From: Pinus tabuliformis
Lineage: Eukaryota > Streptophyta > Pinopsida > Pinales > Pinaceae
Length of the DNA: 64,000 nucleotides
NCBI GenBank assembly: GCA_031772625.1
Contig: CM062810.1
Span: 710,808,866-710,872,865, forward strand
Direction: 5' to 3'
Shown: positions 1 to 10,539 of the stretch, in pieces
Position numbering within the stretch: the stretch's first letter is position 1
Layout of the letters: every line of letters starts with the position of its first letter
Notes under the pieces: model-generated
Database searches by the model: none
Told to the model about the DNA's origin: nothing
Seen by the model: the letters and a program-made list of their open reading frames with translations, nothing else
Position numbers and translations under genes: made by a program

Positions 1-880
1 TAGGCATATCACTATATATCCTCCATGTTTGGGGTGACTTGGATTTTCGGTTCTTCAAACTCGAGTTGTAGGAAGATGGCTTCCTATCCATCATCAGAGA
101 CAAGGTTTCCCTCTTTAAATTCCTCAGAAGTTCCATGTTGCTCCATTATATCCTCATCTTCTCCAACACGAACCCCACCTGCATCAGTGTTTTCTGTTGG
201 TACTAAATTCGCAACCCGAAAGCTCACAATTTCATTAACCAGCTGCAAATGATCCATTTAACCTCCCGGAGGCCAATTCTCCACAATAAGAGCTCACACT
301 ACGCCTAAGACTCCATCAATATCGTCCCTACATGTCGAGAAATTAACTCGCTGAAAAATTCCAAGGCACCTGCCAGGCGAACCAACAAATTGTCGAGCTC
401 TTCCCCTCCATAGCCACTGTCACTCTCCATAATCATGAATTGGTACCAAACCCGATGGAAAATTTGACTAAGAATAGCTCTAATCCTTGAATTTACACTT
501 TCACAAAGACATTGATGTTCAATATATATTGACGAGAAAACCTTTCTTGATCTGAGACCTCTGTTGTTGCCATAAATGTCATCTAAAACCACAGGTACCG
601 ATCAACTAGGGAAATTGGGAGCCATAATGGTAAGGTTGTCGTCCCAAGCAAATTTTCAAAAGGGTGAGAGGATTCACACATGCAAATTGCACTTCAGATA
701 CAAGATCGAATGTTTCCCACATTCGAGAGATTTTATTAACTATAACCACATAAGTCCATTTGTCCTAAGTCCAATGCAATATGACGAACGTTGCTTAAGT
801 GTCTGCACTTGCAAAATCCTCTATGACATTCAGAGGTCGCCGCCATATTGGGGGATTAATGTTGATTCAAAATGATGCTT
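1..880 (-). other. Unidentified coding-like fragments
   Basis: Two short minus-strand reading frames (592-305, 95 codons; 257-85, 57 codons followed by a stop) have protein-like composition, including an acidic stretch rich in Glu and Asp in the second. They lie downstream, in the sense of the minus strand, of the decayed RNase H domain at 1435-1045 and may be further parts of the same element. I recognise no family. They could also be chance frames, and the plus-strand frames over the same DNA look like shadows. Confidence 0.2.
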
Positions 881-1022
881 GTCCAGATTAAACGTTGAGA
901 CCTGACCTCTTAATCGGAATTTAATATTCATAGATGTTGGATGCAAAAAACCACCAATTTGGATCCTCATGGAATTACCTTTATTTGTAGGTTCGCTTCA
1001 TAAATCTTTAAGGCACTTTGTT

Positions 1023-1090
1023 CTAATAAAGTTCTCTGGTTAGCCAATGAATTAACCTAATAAAGATCCCTGGTTAGCCAACGAATTAAC
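1023..1090. repeat. 34-bp tandem duplication
   Basis: Two adjacent 34-base units (1023-1056 and 1057-1090) share the core CTGGTTAGCCAA and end in GAATTAAC, with three differences. The duplication lies at the end of the RNase H remnant, just after its LANQGS segment, so it arose in or after that copy. Confidence 0.8.
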
Positions 1091-1435
1091 CTTTGAGTTA
1101 AGATTTCTATTAACATGATAGAATTCAATCAATTCAACTCTTTCTAAATAAGAGTTTAATTCTTATTTAATCCTTTGAAAGATAGAAGTAGAAGTTTTCT
1201 CATCCTTTTCTTTAATTTTATTCACCTGCTGGATCACTATCATTGAATTATCGAAAACCTTAAATTAGCGTATTCCTCTAAAGATGGCTAGCTCCAATCC
1301 TTCCCACAAAACCAAGTATTCAACCTGGTTATTTGTAGATTATTTGTAGAGGTCCCTAATCCCGAGGAAAATTGTATCTCCCTTTCTTCATCAAAGCGAA
1401 AGATAACCCCTCGTGCCCTTGCCTCCCCAAAATAT
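1045..1435 (-). pseudogene. Decayed RNase H domain of a non-LTR retrotransposon
   Basis: Reading the minus strand from about 1435 downward gives pieces typical of the plant RVT_3-type RNase H domain. First comes a GVIFRFD strand followed by SSGLGTSTNN, then a weakly kept EYL.L.EGLE-like helix, and near the end the tract IEFYHVNRNLNS followed by LANQGSLL. In this family that last tract is the conserved region with the histidine, followed by the (A)D.LAN stretch. Several stops and frame changes interrupt it, so it is not functional. RVT_3 domains occur at the C-terminus of plant LINE ORF2 proteins and also in some host proteins. LINE origin is the likelier reading given the surroundings. Confidence 0.5.
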
Positions 1436-1615
1436 ATATTAATATGTTGAAACATAAAGATTTAACGTATTTCTATATTCTAATTCAAAATCAAGCAGTA
1501 TATTGAAACTTCGTCAAGGAAAAATTGTAGGGTTGTAAAGCCTTGATAACTAACATTCATCACTATCTATAGGAAATCCCCCGTAGCCTTTCCTTGGAAG
1601 ATTGAAGGGATTGAA

Positions 1616-2378
1616 TGTTGATTTGTGTACAAGTGGAAAATTTACTATATATTAAAAAATATTTTATATTGTGTGTATAATGATGAAGAAAAATTGAATA
1701 AATAAGACTTGGAAATATAATTCCTACTTGTCTTTGTTGTGATTCACTCTATGTACAGGAGTCTGTTCCTAATGTTTAGGAGTTGTTGAGATCTAGATGT
1801 TTCCTAAATCACTGTGTGGTTGAGATATTCTCTCAACAAAGTGATTGTGTTTACAATATAGTCTACCTATCTTGAGGCAACACTACATGTATTTATATCT
1901 AACATTATTTTATTAATATCGTATGCGATCTGCAAATTTAATTTGGTATCAGAGCTCATAAGGGTATGGGTCGAGGGAAATAGAGAGTTTTATGAGTATT
2001 TGTTTGTTTGTCTTTTGTTTGTTTACCCATCCTTTGTTGTTGCTATGTGGTTGGAGAGAGCGTGGAAAATCTACAAGATCGAGTCCTTGGTCGTGGAGAT
2101 ATCAATATTCAGAGTTGCACAACCCCGCCTCGTCTAGGCTCAAGGCCCCGCAGCCCTGGGTGGCCATGTTTGTGCTCAGCCTTGGTTGCCTAGGGCCATG
2201 GGGCTTGGGCAAGGCGGGGTTGCATTGTGCAGTGTCGCCCCACCCAAGCTTGAAGCCCCGCGACCATGGCTGAGGGCAGCCTAAGTCAATTTCTAGAATC
2301 GACCTAGCCCTGGGGCAAGATTTTTTTAATTTTATTTTAAAATTTTCTATGTTATTATTTTTTATTATTTTTAACCTT
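1616..2378 (+). mobile_element. Copia-type LTR with primer site and leader, truncated
   Basis: A stretch starting TGTTGATTTGTG (about 1616) and ending ...CTGCA at 1934 is followed, after nine bases, by TGGTATCAGAGC at 1944-1955. That is the standard primer binding site complementary to plant initiator-Met tRNA. A GC-rich untranslated leader follows (about 1956-2310), then a T-rich tract into which the LINE at 2396-4710 is inserted. No gag or pol follows and no second LTR was found in the window, so this is the 5' end of a broken, old element. The LTR start is the less certain border. Confidence 0.6.
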
Positions 2379-2395
2379 TTTTTATTTTAATAGTT
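2379..2395. repeat. Target-site duplication, left copy (LINE)
   Basis: The 17 bases TTTTTATTTTAATAGTT are repeated exactly at 4711-4727 and bracket the LINE unit. A duplication of this length, next to a poly(A) tail, is the signature of target-primed reverse transcription. Confidence 0.85.
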
Positions 2396-2603
2396 TTTTT
2401 TTCCAAGGAAAAAAACGGTAACCTTTTATTAATAAATTAATGAAAAGTTACACTAGCAGATGCAATGAAGCATTCCGTAAGTTGCCACCTGGGCTCGAGT
2501 GCTTTCGCACCCCATGCAACGTTAGAAGACTAACGTGCACAAAGAATAAGAACAGAGAAAAGAAGAGAGACAGAAAAAGAGGTAAAAAACTGAATTCCGT
2601 ACT

Positions 2604-4703
2604 TCAAGTTTTTCTCCCCTTTTTCTTTTCGACCTTGCGCCACTCTCCTTGTGTGGGCTCGATCGAAGCAATGACTAACTGTGTTTCTGTATTCTGAGGG
2701 CCTGTTTCTTTGTCTGAGTCTGAAGTATCTGAGTGATGATGCCGTTTGATGCCTCCCATGCTTTGATCCCCGCTTGTCAGCTCTGCCTGATTTTGGTGGA
2801 TCTCTGCCTGATTTGGATGAAACTGTGGAGCCTTGTTGTCTGATATGTTTTCCTTCTGGTTCCCTGTTTCAACTTCCTCTATGGTGATATCATCCTCTTC
2901 TGCTTCTGTTTCTTCGTCTTCTGTTATCGAAGAGGCTTTCTTTTCCGCTGCTCTCTTCTTTACGACATCATCTATGTTCTGCCATCCTTTTGGCTTCCTT
3001 TGTTGTGGCTTGCTCTTGTTGTGGCTTTTGCATGCATTGAACAGATGACCTGTTTGTTGACATCCCCTGCATCTGAATGCTGTATTCTCATAGTCCAAAG
3101 GTTGTTTCCACTGTGAATTGTTGAAGTTCAGAATGATGCTTTCAGGTAGTCCTTGGCTAAGATCTACCTCGACACATATCCTAGCAAAAGTAAAGATTCC
3201 TTTTATGTGTCTCTCTGGATCAATCTTTAACATTCTTCCAAGGGTATTCCCTATAGCTAATAAGGCCTTATAATGCCAAAAATGTATCAGAAGATTATGC
3301 AGCCTTACCCATACTGGCATCCTTGATACCACCATGGTATTGGCATCAAACTCCGGGAACCATGGGGTAATAAACAGTCCCGCACTGCCCCAGAACCATG
3401 GCCCTTCATTGAGGATTTTTTCCTTTTCTTCTTCTGCGAGGAAAGTTACTATGAAGAAACCCTTTGAGCATAGGTGAATTTGGCAGTTTTTTGTCCAGAC
3501 CGTGTGAATCCATTGGTGCAAAGCATCGGTTCTAGGCCAGAAGCCGTTAAATCTACAAATAACAACGTTTTTTTGTAGATCTGAGAATATATGCTTTACC
3601 TCTGGTAAATCCAGCGAGATGGAGGGATTCTCTGGCGCTTGATCCACGATATACTGCCCTGGAGGTGCATTAACAGCTGTAGATTCTTTCCCCTTTGGAG
3701 ATTCTTTCCCTTTGGCTGCATCGCGATAGGTACCTGTAGGTTTTGAGGTAGTTCCCTTAGATCCACCTCGCAATCTGTGATTGAGGAAAATAGTTGAGTC
3801 CTTTGCAACCCTGTAATGCTGGAGTGTATGTTGATCCTGCAAGCAGTGCCCAGAAAATATTAGAATTTGTAATGCAACTGGAATTCCCAGTTTGTCCTGG
3901 ATCTCTTTTTTTAGCTCCAAGACACTCATCCGGTCCCAGATCTGCACACAAACGTGTCTGCCTTCTGTTGATCTGATAAAGATTTGCTTCAGATCCGCTG
4001 TGTCTGCCTTGATCAAGTCCCGTTTTTCGGATTTGTGTTCTGGATCTGGCGAACTTCCATTTTGCTTCTGCCTGGATCTGATCGGATCTGATAGATCCGC
4101 TCCTGTTCTACAGTATTCGACCCAATCTGTTGAGCCGTTTCCCAGATCGGGATTCCTGTTGAGGCTATCTCTCATTTGCATGTCGTAGTCTACGAACCCT
4201 CTGTTAGAGCGATGCGTCGAGATGGTAAAAGCCCAGATCTGCGTTATAGAAAGCAGAGAAACCCCAAAATACCAAGGAATCGGGTCCATACTCCCACCCC
4301 ATACTTTGTCTTCGACCATGCCATTTAAAATCGGCCCTAGATCGGCAGATCGGCTCCACGGCAGGCCAAAATGGGGTCTGGGACCCGTCATACGCCTCGG
4401 TTTTCCATAGACGTAGGCAGATCTGCCAGTCTTATGCAGAGCGTTTGCGAAGGAGAGCGCATCAAGACGAACCTGCGTCCAGAAGGAGGGGAAACGCTCC
4501 GGGCTCTGTTCGCTGTGGTTCGAATCATGTAAGTCCTTTCCATCAGATGATTCAGCCCAGGGCCAGAGGGAAGCATCGAAAACTGAGGGTCCTGCCGTCA
4601 GGATTCTGTCCGATCCACAGCAGAGCAAGTCTTTAGGGCCTGCGGCGGTGCAAATCTGACCTTCTGAAACCCTAAGTCCATGAACAGCCTCCATCGCTCC
4701 CAT
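2604..4703 (-). CDS. LINE ORF1 protein with internal ubiquitin-like domain (699 aa)
   Basis: The frame is intact, from ATG at 4703 to TGA at 2606-2604. Residues 1-175 look like translated leader. Residues 239-314 are a ubiquitin-like domain ending LRGG. Residues about 370-455 match DUF4283, the nucleic-acid-binding region of plant LINE ORF1 proteins, and continue into the usual PVWVRLHNL tract (463-471). A zinc knuckle follows with C545, C548, H553 and C558 (CX2CX4HX4C). After that come a basic stretch, an acidic Glu-rich stretch (590-612) and a Lys-rich tail ending at 699. The family role is to coat LINE RNA as a ribonucleoprotein. Ubiquitin fusions can be cut after GG by deubiquitinases, so the product may be processed after G314 (inference). 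The true start may be downstream, for example M174 or M176, still before the ubiquitin part. No ORF2 follows. Confidence 0.8.
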   Translation of the reverse strand: MGAMEAVHGLRVSEGQICTAAGPKDLLCCGSDRILTAGPSVFDASLWPWAESSDGKDLHDSNHSEQSPERFPSFWTQVRLDALSFANALHKTGRSAYVYGKPRRMTGPRPHFGLPWSRSADLGPILNGMVEDKVWGGSMDPIPWYFGVSLLSITQIWAFTISTHRSNRGFVDYDMQMRDSLNRNPDLGNGSTDWVEYCRTGADLSDPIRSRQKQNGSSPDPEHKSEKRDLIKADTADLKQIFIRSTEGRHVCVQIWDRMSVLELKKEIQDKLGIPVALQILIFSGHCLQDQHTLQHYRVAKDSTIFLNHRLRGGSKGTTSKPTGTYRDAAKGKESPKGKESTAVNAPPGQYIVDQAPENPSISLDLPEVKHIFSDLQKNVVICRFNGFWPRTDALHQWIHTVWTKNCQIHLCSKGFFIVTFLAEEEKEKILNEGPWFWGSAGLFITPWFPEFDANTMVVSRMPVWVRLHNLLIHFWHYKALLAIGNTLGRMLKIDPERHIKGIFTFARICVEVDLSQGLPESIILNFNNSQWKQPLDYENTAFRCRGCQQTGHLFNACKSHNKSKPQQRKPKGWQNIDDVVKKRAAEKKASSITEDEETEAEEDDITIEEVETGNQKENISDNKAPQFHPNQAEIHQNQAELTSGDQSMGGIKRHHHSDTSDSDKETGPQNTETQLVIASIEPTQGEWRKVEKKKGRKT
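3762..3989 (-). other. Ubiquitin-like domain within LINE ORF1
   Basis: Residues 239-314 of the ORF1 protein align without gaps to the 76 residues of ubiquitin. QIF follows the first position, KKEIQDKLGIP matches the alpha-helix and following loop, LIFSG matches the strand with the Ile44-equivalent (I282), and KDST...LRGG matches the end. The equivalents of Lys27 (K265), Lys33 (K271) and Lys63 (K301) are kept. The positions of Lys6, Lys11, Lys29 and Lys48 hold R244, R249, E267 and H286. The first position is Lys instead of Met. It has therefore diverged well away from cellular ubiquitin but keeps the fold signature and the diglycine end, followed by Ser-Lys-Gly. Confidence 0.85.
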
Positions 4704-4710
4704 CTCGTCC

Positions 4711-4727
4711 TTTTTATTTTAATAGTT
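4711..4727. repeat. Target-site duplication, right copy (LINE)
   Basis: Exact second copy of TTTTTATTTTAATAGTT (2379-2395), directly abutting the 5' end of the LINE unit. Confidence 0.85.
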
Positions 4728-4938
4728 ATTTTTATTTTTTTATATATATTATTGATTTTGTTTTGGTCAATTTTTATTTTTCTTTATTTTTATGTTTTAT
4801 TATCAACATGAAAATCACCAACATTTAAAAAAAATATCCACACTTAATACATTAGAAAATTTAAAGTGTAAAAAATAAGCCTTCTAAAAAAAACAGTTGA
4901 TGTTTTTTTTTTTTTTTTTTTACATTTTTATGGTTTTT

Positions 4939-4990
<52 letters not shown>

Positions 4991-6949
4991 CTTTTTTTTG
5001 TTATGTTTTTTTTTAATTATCAACATGAAATTCACTATTATTTAAAAAAAAAAGCTACATAAGAAAATTTGAAGTGTCAAAAATATGTTTAAAAAAAAGT
5101 GTATTCTGAATAATTACTTTTGAAAATTGAGAGATTTTTTTTGCTACCTCAAAAAAACGGATAATCAATAATTTTCTCGTTTAATCAGTAACTATGGTAT
5201 ATGTGTTAGGAGATTAGCTTTCAATATTTATGCATATCGAAATGAATTGGAAACTTTGGCAAAAGGAAATTAGATTCTTTAATACAAACTATGAAAGTAC
5301 TAAGTTCTTTGAAATGCAATTAATGTTAAACTAGAAAAACATAAATACTATTGATCTAAGAAAACACGAGATTTTACACTATGATGAAAGCATGGAGATT
5401 TTGTTATAAAACTTACAAACTTTAATCTATGGAATTGTGAACATTTTAATATAAGAAAACATAATCATTTAATCTATGGAAAACATGAGTATTTAATCTA
5501 GGAAAAATTTAAACAATTAATCTACGAAAAACATAAAATACTTGTTGAAATGATAATTTTTTATAAATCAAATTGAGCATGTGAAGTAAACTATTCTACT
5601 GCAAACGAATTACTTCTTTAGTCTGAATGAAATGGAATTCTTGAGAAATTAAGTGGAAGCAACTATTATGGACAATCAATCACTAAGTCTAAAACAAACC
5701 ATACATGAGAATACCCTAATAGAGATTCAATTTAAAGCTAATTAATAAAGTAATTTATTTTTTTTTGTATTTTTGTTATTTCCAAGCGCTTGATCTGTAA
5801 GAAAATAGAGGCAAATAAGTAAACATAGCGAAATGAATTCAAGCTAAAGGAACATAACATTAAAATGAAATAGAGTTTTTATCTTAAGCACATAGCATAA
5901 GAAATTAAATGAAGAAATGGAAACATCAATTTTATTCTCACATATCTCCAGGGGTCCTCCAGAGGACTATGAGGCGTTGAAAACTCAGATCAAGAGAAGA
6001 GAATTTCTAATCAACAATTATATGAATGACAGGAACATATTTTCTATTGTTGGAATGTGTAAAATAGAGTTTCAATATTGCAGTGATAAATCAGACTACC
6101 CAACATTGTCATTTTCTTTTAGCTAAAGCATTTAAATATAGTTTAAATTGTAACTACATTGAGATACTTATGGCTAAGAATCAGAATTGAAAGGACGCAT
6201 CCTTTCCATGAAATTAGTGAAGCACAATCCATTCCAACCTTTGTTTGCTTGACTGGGTCGCATTGTTTGCTCACGCAATCTGGAAAATAGGGCTCTAAAG
6301 AACCTAGAAAATCTCCCAAACAATAAGTAATTTGAGGAAACCACTTATCAATAACCTAATTGGGGTCGTGTTGAAAAAACCTATGTTTTTTGTTTTTCAA
6401 AATTAATTTTCATTTGCTAAGAAAACACGTTTGAACTTGACTGGTAAAAAATGCTGCTTTTTTCCTTTGATATCTTGCTGGAGGTCCATACACGCGAGTT
6501 GGGTGGAATTTGACCAATACAAACCCATATTGGAACCTTTAGAAACAACTTCCATGTGCTATATTTTCTTCTAGAGTGGTGTTACTACCTCAACCATGGA
6601 GATAGCTATGGAAACTTGAATTGGCCAAATTATCATTAGTAAACCATGCATAATTCTTCTTAATCTATTAAAAAATAAAGGAAAATGATGTTAACTAACC
6701 ACTTAGACATGTAGAGGCACATCATTCAGAATTATGGTAAAAATGGTGGCAAGTAAGTGAAATGGTGCAATGGATGGTTGGAAGTCATGGCTTAATGAAT
6801 GACAAAGACAAGTGAGAATGATGACAAACCAATGACCCAACAATATGACTTGAGCCTCTTCCCAATATAGCATGGAATGCTTATAGAGTTTCATTTTTTC
6901 CACATTCACCACTGAGTTCTTCCTAATAATGCATGTATGGGGGTAAACT
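4728..6949. other. AT-rich spacer with no gene
   Basis: This is T-rich and A-rich low-complexity DNA, including a dinucleotide run at 4943-4988. The short frames here (for example 5917-6126 and 6912-6703) show no family resemblance and look like chance. From 5160 to 5720 there are loose repeats of a phrase such as 'ttaatctatggaaaacatga', a weak internal repetition. Confidence 0.5.
4943..4988. repeat. (AT)n microsatellite
   Basis: A perfect AT dinucleotide run of 46 bases in T-rich surroundings. Confidence 0.95.
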
Positions 6950-7420
6950 GAGTCTATTGGAAATATTAAGAAGCGGGGATGGGGGAGGAGTGAATCAACA
7001 TTTCATGAATTATTACATATTATTTTTTCATTTACATTCACCATGCATCATCAAGAAACACCTAAACAAGAACACAGATGACACAAAGATTTTTTTAAAT
7101 GGAAACCCATAAGGGGAGAAAACCACCATACTTCTTCTTCTCTTTTTCAATCTTTACATCAATTCACTAGTAATGACCAGTAGGAAGCACCCACTCCCTT
7201 TACAATGTTTCATTGGCACCCACTAGCAGGAAGCACCCACTCCCTTCACTGTTTTGTTGGATCCCACAAGTAAGAAGCGCCCACTCCCTTGCACAATTTT
7301 TTTGGCACCCACAAATAGGAAGCACATACTCCCTCAAAGCAATTCCCTAGCAAAAGCTAGCTAGAGGCTCTAACCCCCAAAACATTGTGGACCTACCCTT
7401 TCATCGATTTTCAAATTGGA
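6950..7420 (+). repeat. Interspersed repeat with internal 45-bp tandem units
   Basis: The block opens with CTATTGGAAATATTAAGAAG and a G-rich tract, then AAATGGAAACCCATAAGGGG followed by AGAAAACCACC. Next come four diverged units of about 45 bases (starting near 7181, 7227, 7271 and 7314), each with GGAAGCACCCACTCCC. The reverse complement of 49,930-50,510 carries the same parts in the same order, so this is a dispersed repeat family present twice in opposite orientation. The phrase 'gtggaaaccc...gaaaaccac' recalls the LTR or leader of some plant Copia elements, but no coding part is attached, so the class is unproven. Confidence 0.6.
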
Positions 7421-10420
7421 TCCATAAAGTATCTCTCTTATTGATAATACAAAAATGTTAAATACCCTGCTACTCAATCAACATACTCATGTTAGTAACA
7501 TATCAAATCATTCTCGCTCGACAATACAACACTCTCTCAAACCCTAGCAACAACATACACACAAACATCAACAACAAGAACATATGATTATACAACAACA
7601 TATTATGTCCTCTTATCACTCAGTCATACTCTCAAAACTCAGTAGCAATACATAACCCTCTATGCACTACTAACACTTAGTAATGATTGAAGCTCATCTC
7701 AAACTAACAACATATCAAACCAATCAACACTCTCTTTGTCCTCTCTGTTATGCACACATCCCTGCAACATAAGCTCTAAAACTCTCAACATTAGTATTGC
7801 AGCTCTCATACATCTTTGTCATAACAATAGCTCTAGAACAGAACCCTAATCCCAATAATGAATCAATTATGACCTTCAATTAGCACATTTTTCAACAAAC
7901 ATAGCTTTGTTAACACTATCATTTAACACAACCCTGTAATATAGTTAATTCAATATAATTAGGAACATAAACCTTAGAATAAATTCACTTGGCACATCAT
8001 AAGTAATTCCATCATTTCATAGTCCAAAACTCCAGTAGAAGCTTTATTACATTACCCAAGATATTATTGTAGCTCTGACATTCTCAACATACTCACTCTC
8101 ATCAATAATATTCTTACAACAACAATATTGTTCTCTTCACAAAATTAACCTTATTACAATAACTGGCAGTGGTATTCTCAGTGAGAATTAAAACCACTGA
8201 CTCAACAAACATGTATGTGAATAACTTAGCTAGATATGGTCACAAGCCAATCAACATCAACTTGAATTCCAAGTGTATCTCACCAACACATTAGTTTATC
8301 AGTAGTAGACTTCATGTACAACATGTCATCATAACAAAACGAAAGTTCAAATTGTAGAGTATAGTATATCTCTAACTCAGCAGTAGAAAATGCAACATAT
8401 CATTCTCGTAACATAGCTCTTGAATAAAAACACTCTATACCTAGAACTAGTAACTCAAATACAATCACTTGTAAAATTAGTTCCTTATTATTATTTCTAC
8501 TTAGCAATCAATCCTATCACATACACCTCCAGCAACAACAATGTTCAACATTACATCAAGCCCTTGACCAAGCCTTAGCAAGACAATTCAAACCCTAGCT
8601 GGAAAAATTTTGAGACTCAATTGTTCATACTTCAATTTAGTATATCAAGAAAATATTGGCCTAATAACGACACAATTTGAGCAAATCATCAAACCTCACT
8701 ATTAACACCAATCAACATACTTTTAAGCAAAACCAATATCAACAACCTTATCATCGATATAATACTTAGAACATTATTTGTATCCAAGTCACTCAGTCAT
8801 GCGTTCTCCCATTAGCTATCACCTTGTCATATCTTAGTCATATTAGCAACAACCACATAAGAATCCCCAACAACACTTCTAAATTCTCTGAATTGTAGGG
8901 AAATTAGATCAATATCTAAATAATTTTCATGATTAGCTTATGAAATTTTTAATCTCAAGAGCTCTACCTATCAACAATATTGTCCCATGTCCTATAAACA
9001 CTGTAATTAGTCCAAATTTTATCATATAAATAACCCTACATGAGTGCTACAAAGGCATGCCCATTTACGACTCTGATCATTACCAAGTACAGGTCGAGCA
9101 AATACCAATAGGTTTTACACAAACGTTGGCACTTCAATAACATATTTGGCATTCAAATTTCAATATTATAGTAAACTCAACATACAAGGCCAATCCAAAT
9201 TGCCACAAAATCTAGACAGTTAATTCCAAACTTCAAATCACACCATAACCTGAATTGTAGCAGAACTATGAGTTCAATCACGCTAGAATGAAGATATGAT
9301 TGGACACCTGAATTGATCTACCTATAATATCATAACAGGGATGCACTCAAACATGAATTACATCATCCTCTTACACATCATATTTAAATTTAATAATGGA
9401 CATCATCGCTTGCTTACATTAGTAGCACTTGATTTCACTTCCTTTTACACTAGTAGATCAAGAAATTGCTCTAAACATGATCAAAACCAGAGCTTATAAA
9501 ATCATGACTATGCAACAACTCAGGCCATACATTCACACCAATAATACACTAGGTCATAAACAATGTGTTCATTTTATCAATGTACTAGAGAAAATAACAA
9601 TAATTTTATAATGGACTCACATGTAAATGCACTCTCATTGTTAACACTTTGCATTAGAATTTAAATCATTACAATCATCATCAACACACCAAATTTGTTT
9701 GTTATTTATATCTGCAAACACCATGAATTGAATCTTCCTTCTATGTGATCTCCATCACGCTAATATACCTAGTCCAAAACAAGTAAACAAGGATGATTGA
9801 ATAGCATCATGGGTTGAGAATTTAACTGCTCCAATTGTTCACCTTGGCTCCACGCGTCAAATCTGAGATGGCCCGGTATCATCACTCTGTTCCATACAAA
9901 TAGATACCTAAGCCAAAATAAAAGGAAACCATGCTAGTCACATAACTTATGTGATAACCATTTCCATCATTTCTCAGCCATCAAAGGATCCACTACATGA
10001 TCGTTGTCAAACTGATACACATGACTCATACATCCACCTTGAAGTTCAATTTAACAAGGTATTTATACATGATTGATACATTGACCATATCAAGCCAACT
10101 AGGGAAATACCATGGGAAAATTTTTGGTATATTTGAACCAATGAGAAACCATGGGGCCAACATCAAACAAAGGGAGCTGCTAGCAGAGAAAACAAATAGC
10201 AGAAGCCATGGTAATTTTGGGTGTAGGACCGGGAAATTCATTTTCAAAGTATGGGAATGGATATGTGGATTACCAATGGGTAATATGGGCTATGGACCCT
10301 AATTTCTCACTGGAAATTTAGTTTACAAACTTGTATTTCTAGTGCATGAACAATTTTTGTTGCCTAACTTGGGGAACTAAAAATGTCTCCTTCCAGATCC
10401 ACAGACACCTACACCACAAC
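7421..10420. other. A/C-rich spacer, no gene recognised
   Basis: Three kilobases with a marked strand asymmetry: the plus strand is A- and C-rich with many 'caacaac', 'tcaaca' and 'ctcatc' phrases, and few frames exceed 60 codons. The frames at 9429-9611, 9997-10302 and 10346-10528 resemble no family. The asymmetry and its position after the repeat at 6950-7420 suggest it may be the untranslated body of the same unknown element. The matching minus-strand A/C-rich tract at 49,274-49,850 supports that reading weakly. Confidence 0.4.
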
Positions 10421-10539
10421 ATCTTCAAGCAAAATCCCAACCATCTAAAACACCAAAACATATACATTCATCATGATGATGCACAAGCACACGTACGGCT
10501 GTTAACATCAATTCCAACACATATTTGACTCTACTATTG

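Larger units (their letters stand above)
2396..4710 (-). mobile_element. ORF1-only LINE retrotransposon copy
   Basis: This 2,315-bp unit lies on the minus strand between two identical 17-base target duplications. Its 3' end (low coordinates) is a short A-run (T-run 2396-2402 on plus) preceded by a 200-base untranslated tail with no coding. Its 5' end starts GGACGAG immediately before an ATG. The only coding content is a 699-codon ORF1. Endonuclease and reverse transcriptase (ORF2), which normally follow ORF1 in plant L1-type LINEs, are absent, so the copy resembles the half-LINEs (HAL1) of mammals and would need another element's reverse transcriptase. The exact duplication and open frame argue for a fairly recent insertion. 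Because the frame stays open to the first base of the unit, 5' truncation is possible. Confidence 0.8.

Noticed and set aside
3596-3976. Several short frames on both strands over the ubiquitin region
   Set aside because: They overlap the long open ORF1 and are shadows of it.
9997-10302. 101-codon plus-strand frame and its overlapping minus-strand frame
   Set aside because: No recognisable family in either strand and no sign of codon structure; treated as chance.
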